From assembly GCF_900101385.1 (NCBI RefSeq), contig NZ_FMZB01000011.1, positions 49,812-113,811 on the forward strand: DNA of 64,000 nucleotides, written 5' to 3'. The translations under genes and the position numbers were made by a program. This document shows, one piece after another, positions 63,904-64,000 of the stretch. Source of the stretch: Terribacillus halophilus. GTDB lineage: Bacteria > Bacillota > Bacilli > Bacillales > Amphibacillaceae. The notes under the pieces are model-generated. The model searched no databases. It was given only the letters and a program-made list of their open reading frames with translations, and was not told the origin of the DNA. Numbering within the stretch: the stretch's first letter is position 1; every line of letters starts with the position of its first letter.

Positions 63904-64000
63904 TGTAGACTGACATAGCGATGTGAGACACAAATAAAACACCCTTATTAGGCTGCCATGCCACCAAACTCTTTTGGTGTGTGGTAGCCTAATTTTTCTT
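63904..64000 (-). mobile_element. End of an IS3-type insertion sequence, cut by the window edge
   Basis: Downstream of the transposase end the outer boundary is probably near 63904, where the plus strand reads TGTAGACTGACATAGCG; IS3-family ends usually begin with TG. The other end is outside the window, so the inverted repeat and target duplication cannot be tested. A stem of about 20 pairs (from TTAGGCT at 63948 to AGCCTAA at 63986-63992) lies inside the coding end. Confidence 0.6.
63948..64000 (-). CDS. IS3-family transposase (OrfB), last residues only
   Basis: The minus-strand frame from base 63998 to the TAA at 63948-63950 reads EKLGYHTPKEFGGMAA, 16 residues. This fits the conserved end of IS3-group integrase-type transposases (KLGYxTPxEF). 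The rest lies to the right of the window. With so few residues the group within the family is not certain. Confidence 0.7.
   Translation of the reverse strand, partial: EKLGYHTPKEFGGMAA

Overview
This window looks like a stretch of core chromosome from an endospore-forming member of the Bacillaceae (Firmicutes). The evidence is direct: sporulation and germination genes (spmB, prsW, sleB, ypeB, spoVIF, spoIVA, and a very short sspM-like gene), strong AGGAGG-type ribosome sites, frequent TTG/GTG starts, bacillithiol genes (bshA, ypdA), the resABCDE cluster, and gene order that follows the Bacillus subtilis 200-degree region (spmB to yppE) almost step by step. The moderate GC content and the set of missing genes suggest a halotolerant relative such as Terribacillus rather than B. 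subtilis itself. That genus guess is inference with low confidence.

Layout. 1-6.9 kb: end of spmB, rluB, then cytochrome c maturation and redox control (resA-resB-resC-resD-resE). 6.9-8.1 kb: a cobalamin riboswitch in front of a DUF4430 lipoprotein and an ECF-transporter S component. 8.1-13.5 kb: ferredoxin, ypbB-recQ, a small membrane protein, mecB and glutamate dehydrogenase. 13.6-19.4 kb: ypdA-ansA, prsW, sleB-ypeB and a PilZ protein. 19.5-27.8 kb: cmk-plsC-ypfD, yphA, der-gpsA, spoVIF, spoIVA and hbs (HU). 28-30.5 kb: menaquinone side chain and ring methylation (hepS-menG-hepT). 30.5-33.1 kb: ndk and cheR flanked by two related palindromic repeats, then a divergent DUF2798/MerR pair. 33.2-39.3 kb: aromatic amino-acid operon aroC-aroB-aroH-hisC-tyrA-aroA. 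39.4-45.1 kb: ypiA, ypiB, ypjA, a short ypjB-like gene, a zinc protease, PfpI and YitT proteins. 44.8-51.7 kb: a tightly packed operon ypjD-dapB-mgsA-bshA-cca-birA-panB-panC-panD. 51.8-58.2 kb: dinG, ypmA, tseB, asnS, dnaD, nth. 58.3-63.9 kb: ponA and recU on the minus strand, yppC, the sspM-like gene, a small unknown gene, yppE and cdd. At the right edge lies the tail of an IS3-type transposase.

Functionally the window joins respiration (haem/cytochrome maturation, menaquinone), cell-wall work (PonA, TseB, RecU), sporulation and germination, and anabolic operons for aromatic amino acids, lysine/diaminopimelate and pantothenate. Compared with the familiar B. subtilis order, several blocks are missing at their usual sites: sigX-rsiX, mtrA-mtrB, trpEDCFBA, ypiF-qcrABC, bshB1 and aspB. 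They could lie elsewhere in the genome. mtrB encodes the TRAP regulator of the trp operon, so the joint absence of mtrAB and trp genes from their usual sites is coherent.

I did not find a clear new multi-gene defence or biosynthetic system. The best leads are noncoding or very small: the paired palindromic repeats around cheR, a run of hairpins ahead of cheR ending in a terminator-like stem, a hairpin that hides the ribosome site of spoVIF unless transcription starts inside it, the back-to-back promoters of the MerR/DUF2798 pair, the sspM-like gene with a sigma-G-type promoter, and a cobalamin riboswitch whose terminator stem also holds the ribosome site.
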